NCBI RefSeq assembly: GCF_002288925.2
Contig: NW_022098036.1
Location: 45,796,218 to 45,860,217 of the forward strand
Length of the DNA stretch: 64,000 nt
Reading direction: 5' to 3'
DNA from: Delphinapterus leucas
Taxonomy: Eukaryota; Chordata; Mammalia; Artiodactyla; Monodontidae
Program-made: the position numbers and the translations under genes
Shown here: piece by piece, positions 61,622 through 64,000 of the stretch
Position numbering within the stretch: the stretch's first letter is position 1
How the letters are laid out: each line of letters starts with the position of its first letter
The notes under the pieces: generated by a model
What the model was told of the DNA's origin: nothing
What the model saw: only the letters and a program-made list of their open reading frames with translations
Database searches by the model: none

Positions 61622-62613
61622 CACTCGTTGCACATAAGAAGGTGGTTGTGTCGTTGAGCTGGGAATCCTTCACGTGCAGGGAAAATTGCTGGTCATTTTT
61701 GTTAAGCCTGGCTGTGAATCTTCCACTGATCTTCTCTTTCTCACTTGAAAACAATTGTATCAGGGAGTGGAGGCCTTCCCTGGGATCCTGTGTAAACCAC
61801 TGGAAGAAATCAGCAGTTCTGTCTCTGTAACTGCAGTTCAGTGTGAAGCTCTCGCCTTCCTTGACTTTCTTTTCCACCAGTGGTTGTCCATTTGACCCTG
61901 TTCAGGAGGAGTGAAAAGATTTTCATACATAAGAAACTTTAAAAAAAAAAATTCATTGAGCTGTGTGTATACTCATAATGTATGTACTTGTCTGTGTAAA
62001 TGTTACCAGTTAATAGAAAGTGTTTTAAAAGTCACTTAGGTTATTCAGATTTTGTAATCTGTTTTCTTCTTTGTGTTTTCGTTTCTTCTGTCTCACTGAA
62101 GTTTTTTCAAAAGCATTTCAGCTTATTTTTGTAATTATTTGGCTTTTCCACACTCCTCCAATCGGGGCTCCTTTATCTATAAGTGCACAGTAGAATCACT
62201 TGGGGCACTTAAGAAAAATGCAGATTTCCAAATTTCATTCTCAGAGACTCTGCACCACCTTTTCTAGAGTCAGGCCTGGGTATCTACAGATTTTGCCAAG
62301 TGCTCAAGTGGTTCTGAGGCAAGGTGCTTGCAAATTATCTTTGGAGAAACACTGCATTGGATGTGAGTTCTTTAATAAACTGTATACCTTGCCAAAAAAA
62401 AAAGAAGGAAACTTTTTTTTTTTAAATAAAGAACTTTTCCTATTTGTTTTACAAAATTCCTTAATATAAACTCTGGATTGTCCCCTAAATTTCCTTACCA
62501 GAGTTGCCCCATTTCCCTGGCTTGACCCTTCCCCCCGCCCCCCCTTGTCCTCCCCACTCACAGCTTAGCTGCACACACAGGAGCATCAGTGAAGCTTGCA
62601 GGTGAGGCTCCAT
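61622..62613 (-). CDS. TCR alpha variable segment of unassigned subgroup, TRAV37 position
   Basis: Leader exon 62613-62562 encodes [17 protein letters not shown] with a GTGAGT donor. The V exon is 61897-61622 after an AACAG acceptor. The V domain starts [15 protein letters not shown]. It has the first cysteine in [19 protein letters not shown] in FR2, [22 protein letters not shown] in two parts of FR3, and the end FLCATS. FR1 looks about three residues short before the first cysteine, and the V exon (276 bp) is the shortest of the intact segments. The FR3 end TTTFLC replaces the usual SATYFC. FR3 resembles TRAV12 and FR2 resembles TRAV21, so I cannot assign a subgroup. By order it occupies the human TRAV37 site, where I recall only a pseudogene. 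The 664-bp intron holds a MER5A-like insertion. Confidence 0.8.
62178..62356 (+). mobile_element. MER5A-like hAT element in a V leader intron
   Basis: The stretch runs from GTAGAATCACTTGGGGCAC through GAGACTCTGCACC to TCTTTGGAGAAACACTG, following the MER5A consensus as I know it. It lies between leader and V exon of the unassigned V segment and accounts for its long intron. Confidence 0.7.
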
Positions 62614-62860
62614 TCCTGCTTCTTCCTGGAGTCTCCGAGGATTCAGTTTAGAGGCCTGAAACGGACCATGTTCAGTTGTTCTAGTTTGTTGTTCTAGATT
62701 TTTCTGCTTCTTTTGGTTTGGAAGCCCCAGTGATCTTCACTGTGTTTTCACAACCAATCAAAATCTCACTTGTCACAAAATACATCATTGAATATACTCA
62801 CTCCTGCTGCTTCCATTCACATAGTTCTAGTTTCCAGCCAGTCACTTCTGTCAGTGAAGC

Positions 62861-62875
62861 ACTGCCCCCATGTGG
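62861..62875 (-). promoter_or_regulatory. CTCF-like motif upstream of the unassigned V
   Basis: The plus strand reads ACTGCCCCCATGTGG, 248 bp upstream of the ATG. It matches 11 of 15 positions of the CTCF core. Confidence 0.5.
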
Positions 62876-63669
62876 TCTGAACTTTTAAATTGAATTTTGT
62901 TTCCATTTCCCTTAATAAAAAGAAATTCCTTATGTTAAATTAAAGGAAGAGAGAACATACAGAGAGGTGAAGAGTGAACAAAAAAGAAAGGAAACAAAAC
63001 ATAGTGTCAAAATGTTCTCTAGTGATGACTGTCTTAATATCCTTAGTGCCTGGAACTCCCTTCCTCACTCCCCTCACCTATAAGGGATCAATGCATGTGC
63101 TTTGCCTGTATGACTCTCTGTACTGTGTTCTGAGGGGCATAAATAAAAAGTTGAGAGAAGACCTGATTCTTTCCCTTAACTGGTTAGGGTCTCCTATGGC
63201 TTTGTTGTATTTCTCACTCTGAATAATTATAAATTAGCTAAAAGAGTTAGGCCTTTTCTAACTTCTCTATATAAGTATAAAGGAGGGAAATACAGTATCT
63301 TTCTTTTCATATGTTCTCAGATGTGAGAGAGCAACCTCGTATCTGGCTAACTCTGAAAATGGTAGTACACTTGCAAAAATCTAACTGTTTCTTATATTTA
63401 GGTCTGGGCTTCTCTGCAAACTCTGATAATTTCTTATATTTTACATATTAGGTATACGAAACCCTGTTTTGCAATCTTCTATATTACAGGAAGGATTAGG
63501 GACTAGAGAAGAGGAGAGGTTAAGGAGGAAAGTTCTCTTCTAGTCTTTGCATTCAGTCCTTACCCTGCTGATTCTAGGTGCTACCACTTAACCACATTTT
63601 CTCAGCTGCATTCCCTAGCTAAAGGCCTGGCCCTGGCAATCTATCCCCATCCTTCCCTTCCTTTATTTC

Positions 63670-63935
63670 TTCTTGTGGGCCTGAGGTAAGTGGCTGAGAG
63701 TCTGTGGTGAGTAAAGAGCTGTGATATTCTTTGATGTTAATTTTGGGTATTAGTCTTCCTCATGTATGAAATTACATGAAGTAGGGAGACTGCTTTTTCT
63801 AGCATTTTCCTGAAGCACAGTGTCATTGTACCTCAGCTGGGAATGAAATCCCTCTTGGAGATGTAGGGTCCAAGGTGAACTGTGCTATGTCTTTCCCAAC
63901 CCTCTCATTTCTGCTTGAGGAGTAAACAGCAGACT
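63670..63935 (-). pseudogene. Highly decayed TRAV V-exon relic
   Basis: No open frame is long enough to flag this relic. On the minus strand one frame near 63759-63673 reads GRLIPKINIKEYHSSL then LTTDSQP. This follows the FR3 pattern of TRAV41-type segments (GRL..I.I..HSSL..T.SQP). Upstream there are stops and a frameshift; a possible FR2 (LRY..VLQENARK) and FR1 (..KDIAQ..) can only be guessed. The expected second cysteine and a recombination signal are missing. It may be the true TRAV37 or TRAV36 relic. Boundaries are approximate. Confidence 0.5.
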
Positions 63936-64000
63936 TGGGGTGGCCACTGGGGAGTCTGGCTATTTGTCAATTGATACACTTTCCTGGGAACATGATTGCT

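Overview
This window is mammalian genomic DNA, very probably from a cetacean. The main evidence is at least nine copies of a tRNA-derived SINE beginning GGCTTCCCTGGTGGCGCAG. I recognise this as the CHR family of whales, dolphins and hippos. There are also several 5'-truncated L1 copies with the L1 3' end typical of cetartiodactyls, and no ruminant BovB was seen. There is no bacterial-type gene organisation: nearly all long reading frames here are pieces of repeats or antisense shadows of short exons.

The window lies in the distal (3') part of the T-cell receptor alpha/delta variable cluster (TRA/TRD). All variable (V) gene segments are on the minus strand, so the locus runs 5' to 3' from right to left. 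In that direction the order is: a decayed V relic (63.7 kb); an intact V of unassigned subgroup at the TRAV37 position (61.6-62.6 kb); TRAV38-1-like, intact (57.1-57.7 kb); TRAV38-2/DV8-like, with a broken leader exon (53.4-54.0 kb); TRAV39, intact (30.4-30.9 kb); a TRAV9/TRAV18-like pseudogene (17.9-18.1 kb); TRAV40, broken (15.7-16.1 kb); and TRAV41, intact (7.7-8.3 kb). This matches the human order 37, 38-1, 38-2, 39, 40, 41, plus one extra pseudogene between 39 and 40.

Each intact V has the standard layout: a 43-52 bp leader exon, GT..AG intron, V exon with the two Ig cysteines and the FR2 tryptophan, and a recombination signal sequence (RSS) with a 23-bp spacer. The segments are separate units of raw material. 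Rearrangement in thymocytes would join one of them to a J segment (or D-J for delta use) outside this window.

Four V observations stand out. (1) The two TRAV38 V exons are about 98% identical while their leader exons are only about two-thirds identical, which suggests gene conversion. (2) TRAV38-2 and TRAV40 have both lost ATG and gained a one-base frameshift, yet keep recombination signals. (3) A CTCF-like C-rich 15-mer lies 110-250 bp upstream of every V leader, always in the same orientation. (4) The unassigned V has a short FR1 and an intron enlarged by a MER5A-like insertion.

The rest is repeat-rich spacer: SINEs, L1 fragments (including a twin-primed, internally inverted L1 nested in an older L1, and another nested in an LTR), MIR/L2 relics, ERVL remnants in both halves of the TRAV38 duplication, a hAT element and simple repeats. 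I found no tRNA, rRNA, CRISPR array or conventional multi-exon gene.
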